The translations under genes were made by a program, and so were the position numbers. Positions 18,236 through 26,292 of a stretch of DNA of 64,000 nucleotides are shown in pieces. Location: assembly GCA_965208525.1 (NCBI GenBank), contig OZ242340.1, forward strand, positions 4,340,001 through 4,404,000. Direction: 5' to 3'. Each line of letters opens with the position of its first letter. Position 1 is the stretch's first letter. The stretch comes from VXYL01 sp965208525. Its GTDB lineage: Bacteria; Pseudomonadota; Gammaproteobacteria; Pseudomonadales; Azotimanducaceae. A model generated the notes under the pieces. It saw only the letters and a program-made list of their open reading frames with translations. It did no database searches and had not been told where the DNA came from.

Positions 18236-18325
18236 GCCGCGAGTTGATCGCCTCCGAGATCGGTCCTCGCCTTCTGTGTGCGGACGGTCTCGTGAATAAT
18301 CCGCATTGAGCCGCCGGAGTTGCCC

Positions 18326-19012
18326 ATGGCCGAAATCGCCCCCTCCATTCTCGCTGCCGACTTTGCCCGGCTTGGCGCCGAGGTCGAAGATGTGCTGGCC
18401 GCCGGCGCAGACCTCATTCACTTCGACGTGATGGACAACCATTACGTGCCGAATCTCAGCGTCGGCCCGCTGGTGCTTTCGGCGCTCCGCCGCCACGGCA
18501 TCGAGGCGCCCATCGACGTGCATCTGATGGTGAAGCCGGTGGACCGCATCATCGGCGAGTTCATCGAGGCCGGCGCCTGCTCCGTGGCCATCCACCCGGA
18601 AGCATCCGAACATCCGCACCGATCCTTGGCACTCATCCGCGAGGGCGGTGCAGAGGCGGGTCTGGCGCTCAATCCCGGTACGACGATCAGCGTGCTTGAG
18701 CCGCTCCTCGGCAGCATCGACTACGTGCTGATGATGTCGGTCAACCCCGGCTTCGGCGGCCAGTCGTTCCTGCCGGGCAGCCTGGAACGCATTCGCGCGG
18801 TACGGCGCCTGCTCGACGAAAACGGGCATTCGAAAGTTGGCGTTGCCATCGACGGTGGCATCACGGTGGACAATATTGGCAAGGTCGCCGCCGCCGGCGC
18901 CGACACGTTCATCGCCGGCTCGGCGATCTTCGGCGTCCCCGAGGAGGCGCCGAGCCGCCGCGACGACTATCGCCGCGTAGTCGCCGCCATGCGCGACGAG
19001 ATCGGTCGCTGA
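18326..19012 (+). CDS. rpe: Ribulose-phosphate 3-epimerase
   Basis: A 228-residue TIM barrel with all family blocks: APSILAADFARLG, IHFDVMDNHYVPNLS, DVHLMVKPVDR, MSVNPGFGGQSF and VAIDGGITVDNI. The metal ligands (two His and two Asp) lie in these blocks. It interconverts ribulose-5-phosphate and xylulose-5-phosphate in the pentose phosphate pathway. ATG 18326 has GGAG 7 bases upstream. The gph gene follows after one base, the standard rpe-gph order of gammaproteobacteria. A 90-base gap separates it from murU. Confidence 0.97.
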   Translation: MAEIAPSILAADFARLGAEVEDVLAAGADLIHFDVMDNHYVPNLSVGPLVLSALRRHGIEAPIDVHLMVKPVDRIIGEFIEAGACSVAIHPEASEHPHRSLALIREGGAEAGLALNPGTTISVLEPLLGSIDYVLMMSVNPGFGGQSFLPGSLERIRAVRRLLDENGHSKVGVAIDGGITVDNIGKVAAAGADTFIAGSAIFGVPEEAPSRRDDYRRVVAAMRDEIGR

Positions 19013-19013
19013 C

Positions 19014-19673
19014 GTGGCCGGCAATCGCCGTGCCGCGTATCTGTTCGACCTCGATGGCACGCTGGTCGATACGGCCCCGGACATCCACGTGGCGCTCAAC
19101 CATGCCCTCGCCGGCGCCGGCATTGCGCCAGTCAGCGAGGCGCTCACTCGGCACTGGGTCGGCCACGGCGTGCGCGCCATGCTCACGGCCGCATTCGAGC
19201 ATCACAGCCTGCCCACCCGGGACTCCCGCTTCGAGGAGTCCGTTGCGGCCTTGTCGGCACATTACGAAGCGCACGTTGCGGACCGTTCGCGACCCTATCC
19301 GAAGGTGGTCTCGACCCTCGAGAAGCTCGCAGAGCGCGCGCCGCTTGCGGTGGTCACGAACAAGCTCTCGCGGTTCACCCTGCCGTTGCTGGAAGCGCTG
19401 GATCTCCGCCGCCATTTCGCCGCCGTCGTCAGCCACGACAACTCTCCGAAGCCGAAACCGGCCCCAGAGCCTGCCTTCCTCGCCTGCGAGCGCCTCGAGT
19501 GCGCCCCACCCGACGCCCTGTTCGTCGGCGACTCGGCGACGGACGTTGCCTGCGCCCGCGCTGCCGGCTGCCCGGTGGTGGTCTTTCGGCACGGCTACAA
19601 CCACGGCATCGATCCGGAATCCCTCGGTGCGGATGCCGTGTTCGACAGCTTCGAGGAACTCATGGCCGTGTAG
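19014..19673 (+). CDS. gph: Phosphoglycolate phosphatase
   Basis: A 219-residue HAD-superfamily hydrolase. Motif I is LFDLDGTLVDTAPDI (two catalytic Asp), motif II is VVTNK, motif III is the Lys in SPKPKPAPEP, and motif IV is FVGDSATDVACARAAG. These, plus the C-terminal FRHGYNHG, fit Gph, which removes phosphate from 2-phosphoglycolate formed during DNA repair or oxygenase activity. The start is GTG 19014, one base after the rpe stop, so the two are translationally linked. Confidence 0.93.
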   Translation: MAGNRRAAYLFDLDGTLVDTAPDIHVALNHALAGAGIAPVSEALTRHWVGHGVRAMLTAAFEHHSLPTRDSRFEESVAALSAHYEAHVADRSRPYPKVVSTLEKLAERAPLAVVTNKLSRFTLPLLEALDLRRHFAAVVSHDNSPKPKPAPEPAFLACERLECAPPDALFVGDSATDVACARAAGCPVVVFRHGYNHGIDPESLGADAVFDSFEELMAV

Positions 19674-19747
19674 GAGCCTCTGCACAAGAACCTGCTGCTA
19701 GACTGCTTGGCGTTCCGGCGAAACGCGGACACATCGGGGAGGAGAGC

Positions 19748-20668
19748 ATGGCAAGACGACTCGTTCCGTGGCTGGCTGTTGTTGTAGGGCTGGGCGGACC
19801 CTTCGCCGGAGCCGCAGAGGAGGTCACGCCGCCGCATGTCTTCCAAGCGGCCCGGCAGATGGCGGCGGATGTCGATGCATTGCGCGACTACATGGGGAGG
19901 CCCGAAGTCACCGCCGCTGGCTGGGTGGTGGACTATGCCGAACCCCGCCACGTGTACTACCAGGCGCAGACGCTGGCACGCAAGGCCAATCGCCTCGTGC
20001 GGCAGATCAACGGTACGGAAACAGCCCTGCCCGAGCCACCGATTGGAGAGATCTTGCCGGGCCACGTGCTGGGGCTGGTGCAAGGTGCGCACCAGGCCAT
20101 CAAGAGTGTGCAGCAGGAGATTGGTGCCCCAGCGGCAGATGGCGAGGTCCGTTTCGACGCCGATCGAGCGCCTCGCGACGTGCTGCGCGAAATCGTCCAG
20201 ATCAATCGGCAAATCAACCTCTTGCTGGATACCCCTATCCGTCCGGAGGATGTGTACGGACGGATCGAACTCGCCGCCGCCTATGTCGCCGGGAAACTCA
20301 CGGATGATCCGGCTGAGCCCGTGTACGGCACGTTGCCTCCGTTCGAGACGGGCAAGCGGCCGGTGGACGTGTATCGGCGCGTCCTCACTTGCCTCGGCAT
20401 CGCCCAGCGGATTGGCGAAAGCCGTGGCATCCGGGTGCTGGACCTCAATCTCAGACGTGAAGAGCGCCGCCGCGACATCGAGCCATCCGACGTGTACCAC
20501 CTCGTCACCACACTGCTAGCGGAACTCGCATATCTAACCTTGGAACTCGACGCGCACGACGTCGATCTGCCGCCGATCGAGAAACCCGCGTACATCTTCC
20601 CGTCGCATGTCTTCCGCATGGCGGGGATGCTTGAGGACGAACTCAATCGGCTGGAGGCCAGCCTGTAG
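19748..20668 (+). CDS. Secreted protein with seven internal VY/VF helical repeats
   Basis: A 306-residue exported protein that I do not recognise. Residues 1-23 form a signal peptide (WLAVVVGLGGPFAGA, cleaved near AGA-AEE). The mature part consists of about seven copies of a short unit with pattern (P)xxVYxxxxxLxxxLxxL, for example HVFQAARQMAADVDALRDY, HVLGLVQGAHQAIKSV, DVLREIVQINRQINLL, DVYGRIELAAAYVAGKL, DVYRRVLTCLGIAQRI, DVYHLVTTLLAELAYL and HVFRMAGMLEDELNRL. The spacing is 30-60 residues, suggesting an all-helical repeat scaffold in the periplasm. No cysteine cluster or catalytic motif is present. ATG 19748 follows GGGGAGGAG. Confidence 0.8.
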   Translation: MARRLVPWLAVVVGLGGPFAGAAEEVTPPHVFQAARQMAADVDALRDYMGRPEVTAAGWVVDYAEPRHVYYQAQTLARKANRLVRQINGTETALPEPPIGEILPGHVLGLVQGAHQAIKSVQQEIGAPAADGEVRFDADRAPRDVLREIVQINRQINLLLDTPIRPEDVYGRIELAAAYVAGKLTDDPAEPVYGTLPPFETGKRPVDVYRRVLTCLGIAQRIGESRGIRVLDLNLRREERRRDIEPSDVYHLVTTLLAELAYLTLELDAHDVDLPPIEKPAYIFPSHVFRMAGMLEDELNRLEASL

Positions 20669-20691
20669 GGTCGGGTTTCCCTCCCGTGCCG

Positions 20692-20742
20692 GCGCGCCCT
20701 GGCGGGCGCGTTGGCATTTCGCTTGGGCGAGCTGCTGGCGTC
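20692..20742. repeat. GCGCCC/GTTGGCA hairpin repeat, copy A
   Basis: GCGCCC-TGGC-GGGCGC (20694-20709) is followed by GTTGGCATTTCGC and then GAGCTGCTGG. The same order of a GCGCCC hairpin, GTTGGCA and a (GTTCGC)...GC(A/G)A(A/G)CTGCTG arm occurs at 30847 and 46508. This copy lies between two convergent genes. Confidence 0.75.
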
Positions 20743-20773
20743 CGGGCGTTCGCTCGCGCGAACCGGCCTTCGT

Positions 20774-21835
20774 CTATCGCGAGGAGGCGTGTGCGGGCAA
20801 GAGCGTTGCGGTTCTTTGCAACACTGACCTCGGCAACCCCAAAGCCTCCTTGAGCGCCACGTCTCGGTCCCATGCGTTGTCGATCTTGCCGATGGAACGG
20901 GCGCGGCCGATGCCCACATGGCGAACGTGATACCAGGGCGACACCAGCGGAAAGAACTGCAGGGGCCAGTCGCTGCCGTACACCAAGCGCTCCGCAAGGC
21001 CCGGGATGCCAAGCGCTCGCCTGAGATAGCCCAGGCGGTTGATCTGCGTCAGGCTCGATACGTCGGCGTAGAGGTTGGGGTAGCTCGCGAACATCGCCAC
21101 CAAGCGGTCGAAGTTCCCCGCTCCATCGGTGCGACCTGTGGCCGCGATGTGCGCAGCGATGACGGTGACGCCGGTTTCGAGGGGCAGCCGCAGTCGGTCG
21201 GGGTCGCCGAGTTCATCCTGCGCAGACTCGAAGGACCGTTCCGCGCCGGTATGGCTGAGGAGCGGCAACCCGAGCTCCGCCATGCGCTTGTAGAAGGGCA
21301 CGATCGACACGTCGCCTGGGTCCATGTGCATGATGTTGGGCAGCCATTTGACTAGCACCGCGCCGTTCTCGTGCGCCCACTCCAAGCGTTCTATCGCGTC
21401 GGGCCGATAGGGGTTCACGCTCGCCCCGAACAGCAGGTTGTCGTACTTCGCGGTCTCCCGGGCGACGAGTTCGTTCGGCACGAAAACCTGCGTTGCCTCG
21501 CGGTCGATCTTGCCGCCGGGGCCCATCACGCCGTCCATCGCCAGCACCACCGCTTTGTCGATGCGCTCGGACCGCTCGATCCGCTCGCTGATCCGCCCGA
21601 TCAGCAGCGCATCTCCGTGCGTCTCGATTTCCTCCAGCGAAACCCCAAACGCCGCGAGGTAGATGCGGAACTTCCAGCTCTCCCGCATCTCCCGATTGAT
21701 GAACGCGCCGCTGCCACCGGCACCAATCCCGGCGGTGTGAACGTGCATGTCGACGATGGGCTGCGCGGCAAGAGACCCGCCCGCGACGATGGCCCCCGCA
21801 GCGACGAGCCGGGAAGCCAGGCGCCAAAGACTCAC
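20774..21835 (-). CDS. Exported amidohydrolase (amidohydrolase_2 family)
   Basis: A 353-residue metal-dependent hydrolase with a signal peptide (LVAAGAIVAGGSLAA, then QPIVDMHVHTAG). The metal-site motifs are present in order: HVH (from DMHVHTAG), LLSHTGAE (His), VIAAHIAATG (His) and YGSDWPL (Asp). These belong to the TIM-barrel amidohydrolase_2 group, which includes decarboxylases and lactonases; the substrate is unknown. The start is GTG 21835, whose bases overlap the stop of the small membrane protein at 21832-21834 (GTGA), a strong hint of coupled translation. It is convergent with the repeat protein gene at 19748. Confidence 0.82.
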   Translation of the reverse strand: MSLWRLASRLVAAGAIVAGGSLAAQPIVDMHVHTAGIGAGGSGAFINREMRESWKFRIYLAAFGVSLEEIETHGDALLIGRISERIERSERIDKAVVLAMDGVMGPGGKIDREATQVFVPNELVARETAKYDNLLFGASVNPYRPDAIERLEWAHENGAVLVKWLPNIMHMDPGDVSIVPFYKRMAELGLPLLSHTGAERSFESAQDELGDPDRLRLPLETGVTVIAAHIAATGRTDGAGNFDRLVAMFASYPNLYADVSSLTQINRLGYLRRALGIPGLAERLVYGSDWPLQFFPLVSPWYHVRHVGIGRARSIGKIDNAWDRDVALKEALGLPRSVLQRTATLLPAHASSR

Positions 21836-22020
21836 GGCACTGCCACCGGTTCCACCATCAGCCACATGGCGATGATGCCGGCCACCACACCGAGGAACAG
21901 CAGACCCATGCCGAGGATCACTGCCACCGCCACCGCTCGGCTGCGACGGCCGGTTGGGGCTTGGGGGAGCGCGGGGCTGGTTGGGGCTGGTGCGGTTGTG
22001 GGGTCCGGTTCGTCGCTCAA
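21832..22020 (-). CDS. Small single-pass membrane protein
   Basis: A 62-residue protein with a Pro/Ala-rich N-terminus (DPTTAPAPTSPALPQAPT), a basic stop-transfer RRSR, and one hydrophobic segment (AVAVAVILGMGLLFLGVVAG) near the C-terminus. I use TTG 22020, which has GAGGGG 8 bases upstream; an upstream TTG at 22038 is possible. Its stop overlaps the amidohydrolase start, so the two form an operon. No family is recognised; an anchoring or partner role for the amidohydrolase is only inference. Confidence 0.6.
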   Translation of the reverse strand: MSDEPDPTTAPAPTSPALPQAPTGRRSRAVAVAVILGMGLLFLGVVAGIIAMWLMVEPVAVP

Positions 22021-22094
22021 GAGTTCTGCCCCTCGCAAGGCCGCGTTCGTAAGCGGGTATTCTGGCGCATCCCGACCATCGGAGCATCCAGCCG

Positions 22095-22985
22095 TTGAGC
22101 ATCGAAATCCGCGACCCGCGCTTTCTTGACGTCGTTCCCGAAGACCTTGCCCTCGAGACTCTGGGCGAGGGCTTTGCCTTCACCGAGGGGCCCATCTGGC
22201 ATCCGACGGAGCGCCACCTCACGTTCAGCGACATCCCGAACAGCCGCATGCACCGCTGGAGCGCGGAGGGTGGCGTGACGGTGTTCCGCGACCCGAGCAA
22301 CATGACCAACGGCAACACCTACGACCATTCCGGGCGCATGCTCTCGTGCGAACACGCCTCCTCCCGCGTCACCCGCACCGAGACGGACGGCAGCGTCACC
22401 GTCATGGCAAGCCACTACGACGGCAAGGAACTGAACAGCCCCAACGACATCGTGGTTCGACGCGACGGCAGCATCTGGTTCACCGACCCCACCTTCGGGC
22501 GGCTCGGTGGCACCGGCGTCGTGCGAGACCTCGAACTCGATCATGTCGGCGTCTATCGCCTCGACCCAGACTCCCGCGAACTCACCCTGCTCGCGAGCGA
22601 CTTCGGCCAACCCAACGGCCTCGCCTTCACCCTCGATCACGAGGGCCTCTATGTCGCCGACACCCCGAACCGGCACATCCGTCGCTTCGACATCAATGAC
22701 GACGGAAGCATTGAAGGTGGCGAGGTCTTCGCCGAGTCCACCGGCGAGGGCGCCGGCGCCCCGGATGGTCTCAAGATCGACAGCCAAGGCCATGTCTTCT
22801 GCGCTGGCCCCGGCGGCGTGCACGTCTATCACCCGGAGGACGGCACTTGTCTGGGTGTAATCCACACGCCGGCGTTTTGCGCCAACTTCACCTGGGGAGA
22901 CGACGACCTCCTCACGTTCTTCCTGACATCCTCAACCTGCCTCTACCGAACGCGCGTGAAGGTGCCGGGGATCCCGTTGTTCTGA
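22095..22985 (+). CDS. SMP-30/gluconolactonase/LRE family protein
   Basis: A 296-residue six-bladed beta-propeller. The calcium-site residues of the family are visible: FTEGPIWHP (metal Glu), LNSPNDIVVRRDGSIWFTDP (Asn and Asp) and APDGLKID (Asp). QPNGLAFTLD and YVADTPNRHIRRFD are further family blocks. Members hydrolyse sugar lactones such as gluconolactone, or related organophosphate esters. There is no signal peptide, so it should act in the cytoplasm. The start is TTG 22095; the propeller begins shortly after. It is divergent from the membrane protein-amidohydrolase pair. Confidence 0.88.
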   Translation: MSIEIRDPRFLDVVPEDLALETLGEGFAFTEGPIWHPTERHLTFSDIPNSRMHRWSAEGGVTVFRDPSNMTNGNTYDHSGRMLSCEHASSRVTRTETDGSVTVMASHYDGKELNSPNDIVVRRDGSIWFTDPTFGRLGGTGVVRDLELDHVGVYRLDPDSRELTLLASDFGQPNGLAFTLDHEGLYVADTPNRHIRRFDINDDGSIEGGEVFAESTGEGAGAPDGLKIDSQGHVFCAGPGGVHVYHPEDGTCLGVIHTPAFCANFTWGDDDLLTFFLTSSTCLYRTRVKVPGIPLF

Positions 22986-23008
22986 CGCGGCGTACGCCTT
23001 GCTGACCG

Positions 23009-23704
23009 ATGGCATCCGAGCGGACAAGCATTCATTCCGTTCGGCGGCATTTGAATGTCGCGATTGAGGCGTACGACCGGACCATTCGGCAGTTCATTCC
23101 AGGGTATGAGGAGGGGATTGCGCGCGCAGCGGAGTTGGTGGCGCGGGCGAGGCCCGGGCGGGTGCTTGATCTCGGAGCAGGTACCGGCGCCTTGGCAGCT
23201 GCAATGCTGGCACTCGAGGGTGTTGGCGAGGTGGCCCTGATTGACGTGGATGGCGAGATGCTGGCACAGGCGCGCGTGCGGCTGGCGGCGTTTGGCGAGC
23301 GGACGGCCTTCCGCGAGCAATCATTCGACGCTGCGCTGCCAGGGTGCGATGCGGTGGCGGCCTCGCTGGCGTTGCACCACGTGCCGACGATGGCGCGGAA
23401 GATGGCACTGTATGCGCGCATCCACGCGGCGCTGAAACCGGGCGGCGTGTTCGTGAACGCGGACGTGACCATGCCGGCTGACGCCAGATTGCAGGAAGCC
23501 GCCTACGAGCGCTGGGCGCGGCACTTGGTGGCCAGCGGCATCGAGCAACGCCGAGCGCGGGAGCACTTCGCGGAGTGGGCTGATGAGGACACCTACTTCC
23601 CGCTCGACGAGGAACTGGCGGCGCTGCGCGAGGTTGGCTTCGAAGCCGAGTGCGTGTGGCAGGAGATGCCGTTTAGCTTGGTCGTCGGCAGGAAAGGCGG
23701 CTAG
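23009..23704 (+). CDS. Class I SAM-dependent methyltransferase
   Basis: A 231-residue Rossmann-fold methyltransferase. Motif I is RVLDLGAGTGALAAAML, the acidic post-I residue is in ALIDVDGEML, and motif IV is SLALHHVP with ALKPGGVFVNAD as motif V. The early segment (HLNVAIEAYDRTIRQFIPGYEE) is the helical lid used for substrate binding in the tellurite/UbiE-like group. The acceptor substrate is unknown. It starts 23 bases after the SMP-30 gene with ATG and is probably in the same transcript. Confidence 0.85.
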   Translation: MASERTSIHSVRRHLNVAIEAYDRTIRQFIPGYEEGIARAAELVARARPGRVLDLGAGTGALAAAMLALEGVGEVALIDVDGEMLAQARVRLAAFGERTAFREQSFDAALPGCDAVAASLALHHVPTMARKMALYARIHAALKPGGVFVNADVTMPADARLQEAAYERWARHLVASGIEQRRAREHFAEWADEDTYFPLDEELAALREVGFEAECVWQEMPFSLVVGRKGG

Positions 23705-23794
23705 CGCGCTCTACGAGCGCGCGCCTACGGGTTCGCTTACGCTCACCCTCCGGCTAGGAGCCAGCGCTGTTTTCTGCGGCGCAGACTCCTAGCT

Positions 23795-23826
23795 CAATAC
23801 GGGCGGGGACAAACCCGCCCCGACGG
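23795..23826. repeat. GGGCGGGG hairpin repeat, third copy
   Basis: CAATACGGGCGGGGACAAA followed by CCCGCCCCGAC; the stem is GGGCGGG/CCCGCCC (23801-23820). It matches the direct repeats at 12191-12281 in sequence and orientation. It lies in the gap between convergent genes. Confidence 0.75.
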
Positions 23827-23888
23827 GGCGCTTGCTTTGCAGTTGGGCTCCCGGCGGCTAGCGGGCTTGCGGCGGATGTTGGTGCGGC

Positions 23889-24941
23889 CTAAATGCCCAA
23901 AACCGCCCGGTTGGTCGCGTCGTCTGCGCCTGAGGAGGCGAAGTCGTCGAACGCCTTGTCGGTCACCCGGATGATGTGGTCGCGGATGAACTCTGCGCCT
24001 TCGCGGGCACCGTCTTCCTGATGCTTGAGGCAGCACTCCCATTCGAGCACGGCCCAGCCGTCGAAGTCGTAGGCGGCGAACTTGGAGAAGATGGAGCGGA
24101 AGTCGATCTGGCCGTCGCCTAGGCTGCGGAACCGGCCGGGGCGGTCCACCCAGTCCTGATAGCCGCCGTAGACGCCGGCGCGGCCGTTCGGATTGAACTC
24201 GGCGTCCTTCACGTGAAACATGCGGATGCGCTCGTGGTAGTGGTCGATGAAGGCCAAATAGTCGAGCTGCTGCAGGATGAAGTGGCTGGGGTCGTAGAGG
24301 ATGTTGGCGCGGGGATGGTCGTCCACCTCTGCCAAGAAGCGCTCGAAGGTCACGCCGTCGTGCAGGTCTTCGCCGGGATGGATTTCGTAGCAGCAGTCGA
24401 CGCCGGCGTCCTCGAAGGCGTCGAGGATGGGGCGCCAGCGTCGCGCGAGCTCCTCAAAGCCGACGTCAACGAGGCCCGGCGGACGCTGCGGCCACGGATA
24501 CATCATCGGCCACAGCAATGCGCCGGAAAACGTGACATGGGCGGTGAGGCCCAGATTTTGGCTCGCTTTCGCGGCCAGCTTCACTTGGTCGACGGCCCAT
24601 TCGGTGCGGGCGGTGGGGTTGTTGTGCAGCCGTTCCGGCGCGAAGCCGTCGAACAGGCGGTCATAGGCGGGGTGCACCGCCACGAGCTGGCCCTCGAGAT
24701 GGGTGGAGAGTTCAGTGATCTCCACGCCGCACTCGGCCACCCGGCCGTTCAGGTCATCACAGTAGCCCTTGCTCTCGGCCGCCTTGGCAACATCGATGAA
24801 GGCGGCGTTGCCGATGGGCACTTGAATGCCCTTGAAGCCGAGCCTTGCGGCCCAGCGCGACATGGCCTCGATGTTGTCGAACGGGTCTTCGTCCGCCATG
24901 AACTGCGCCAGGAAGATGGCGGGGCCCTTGAGTGTCTTCAT
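23889..24941 (-). CDS. Sugar phosphate isomerase/epimerase family protein (xylose-isomerase-like TIM barrel)
   Basis: A 350-residue AP-endonuclease-2-fold barrel. The metal site is shown by EIHPGED (Glu, His), YDPSHFILQQLD (Asp, His), FHVKDAEF (His) and LEWECC (Glu). The family includes inosose dehydratase, tagatose epimerase and related sugar isomerases acting in the cytoplasm. Its upstream neighbour on the same strand, 41 bases away, is a Gfo/Idh/MocA oxidoreductase, the standard partner in inositol-like or keto-sugar catabolism, so a joint pathway is likely but the substrate is unknown. ATG 24941 has AAGGAG 6 bases upstream. Confidence 0.88.
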   Translation of the reverse strand: MKTLKGPAIFLAQFMADEDPFDNIEAMSRWAARLGFKGIQVPIGNAAFIDVAKAAESKGYCDDLNGRVAECGVEITELSTHLEGQLVAVHPAYDRLFDGFAPERLHNNPTARTEWAVDQVKLAAKASQNLGLTAHVTFSGALLWPMMYPWPQRPPGLVDVGFEELARRWRPILDAFEDAGVDCCYEIHPGEDLHDGVTFERFLAEVDDHPRANILYDPSHFILQQLDYLAFIDHYHERIRMFHVKDAEFNPNGRAGVYGGYQDWVDRPGRFRSLGDGQIDFRSIFSKFAAYDFDGWAVLEWECCLKHQEDGAREGAEFIRDHIIRVTDKAFDDFASSGADDATNRAVLGI

Positions 24942-24982
24942 CTTTCGCTCCTTGGCGGGTCGCCCTTGCGCCCGCATGGGTG

Positions 24983-26143
24983 TCACGATTCGGGGAAGTC
25001 CATCCACTTGGCGCCGGCGCGGGAACTCGCCACCACGGTCTCGATGAACGCCATGCCGCGCACGCCGTCGGCGATGGTGGGAAAGTCGAGGTTCTCGGGG
25101 GTTGGCTCGCCTCCCGCAGCCTTGGCTTCGAGGGTATCGGCGAAGTTGCGGTAGAGGATGGCGAAGGCTTCGAGGAATCCTTCCGGGTGGCCGGCCGGCA
25201 AGCGCGTGGCATCCGTGGCGGCATCGCCGACTCCCGGTCCTCCGGTGCGGCGCACCTCGAAAGGCCGGTCCGGCCAGCGCACGATGAGGGAGTTCGGTTC
25301 CATCTGCGCCCATTCGAGGCCGCCGGTTTCGCCATAGACGCGCAGACGCAGGCCGTTCTCCTCGCCAACGGCGATTTGGCTCGCGAAGAGCACGCCTCTG
25401 GCGCCGCCCTCGAAGCGGAGCAGCACGTTGCCGTCGTCTTCGAGCTGGCGGCCGGGGACGAACGTGGTGAGGTCTGCGCACAGGGAATCGATGCGGAGGC
25501 CAGTGACGTATTCGGCTAGGTTCTCGCCGTGCGTGCCGATGTCGCCCATGCAGCCAGCGGCACCGGAGCGGGTAGGGTCCGTGCGCCACTCGGCCTGTTT
25601 GTTGCCGGCTTGTTCCTCTGCGCCTGCGAGCCAGCCCTGGATGTATTCGACCACCACGCGCCGAACCGACCCGAACGCGCCGGAACGGACGAGATGCCTT
25701 GCCTCCTTCACCATCGGATAGCCGGTGTAGTTGTGGGTGAGGCCGAAGACGAGGCCGGATTCTTCGGTAAGACGCGCGAGTTCCCGCGCCTCGGCGAGAT
25801 CGAAGGTGGCGGGCTTGTCGGACATCACGTGGAAGCCCGACTTGAGCGCTTCGGCGGCGATGGGGGCATGGGTGTGGTTTGGCGTGGCGATGACGACGAA
25901 GTCCATGCGGTCGTCGGCGCTCAGCGCGGCTTCCGCTTGGAGCATCTCGTGGGTCGAACCGTAGCTGCGTTCTGCCGGCAAGCCATACAGCGCAGGGCCG
26001 GCGGTGCGGGACCGCTCCGGGTCGCTGGAGAAGGCTCCGCACGCAAGTTCGATGCGCCCGTCTAGCTCCGCGGCGATGCGGTGTACGGCGCCGATGAAGG
26101 CTCCCTCGCCGCCGCCTACTAGTCCCATCCGCAGTTTCGCCAT
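24983..26143 (-). CDS. Gfo/Idh/MocA family oxidoreductase
   Basis: A 386-residue NAD(P)-dependent dehydrogenase. The N-terminal Rossmann motif is GLVGGGEGAFIGAVHR. FVVIATPNHTHAPIAAEAL and the catalytic SDKPATFDL (EKP in most members) follow. The active-site His and Asp lie in GCMGDIGTHGENLAEY. It should oxidise a polyol, inositol or glycosyl substrate. The isomerase at 23889 follows on the same strand, and the pair form an operon. ATG 26143 has GGGGGAG before it. It is divergent from the LLM gene at 26293. Confidence 0.9.
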   Translation of the reverse strand: MAKLRMGLVGGGEGAFIGAVHRIAAELDGRIELACGAFSSDPERSRTAGPALYGLPAERSYGSTHEMLQAEAALSADDRMDFVVIATPNHTHAPIAAEALKSGFHVMSDKPATFDLAEARELARLTEESGLVFGLTHNYTGYPMVKEARHLVRSGAFGSVRRVVVEYIQGWLAGAEEQAGNKQAEWRTDPTRSGAAGCMGDIGTHGENLAEYVTGLRIDSLCADLTTFVPGRQLEDDGNVLLRFEGGARGVLFASQIAVGEENGLRLRVYGETGGLEWAQMEPNSLIVRWPDRPFEVRRTGGPGVGDAATDATRLPAGHPEGFLEAFAILYRNFADTLEAKAAGGEPTPENLDFPTIADGVRGMAFIETVVASSRAGAKWMDFPES

Positions 26144-26292
26144 CGCTCCCCCAGGCCCCAATCGCAGCGGGAGATTGAACGGGAGAACACCCTGCGCGGT
26201 CAACATCCGCCCCGAACTGCGTTGCCGTCAGGCGACGATCCTTGTGGCGCTAGAATCTCGCTGTCACGGGTGAAATGGAGCGAGGGGTCACC

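Noticed and set aside
23889..26042. One long 717-residue protein covering the isomerase and part of the Gfo/Idh/MocA gene
   Set aside because: The N-terminal half is out of frame with the oxidoreductase; the isomerase has its own ATG at 24941 with AAGGAG.
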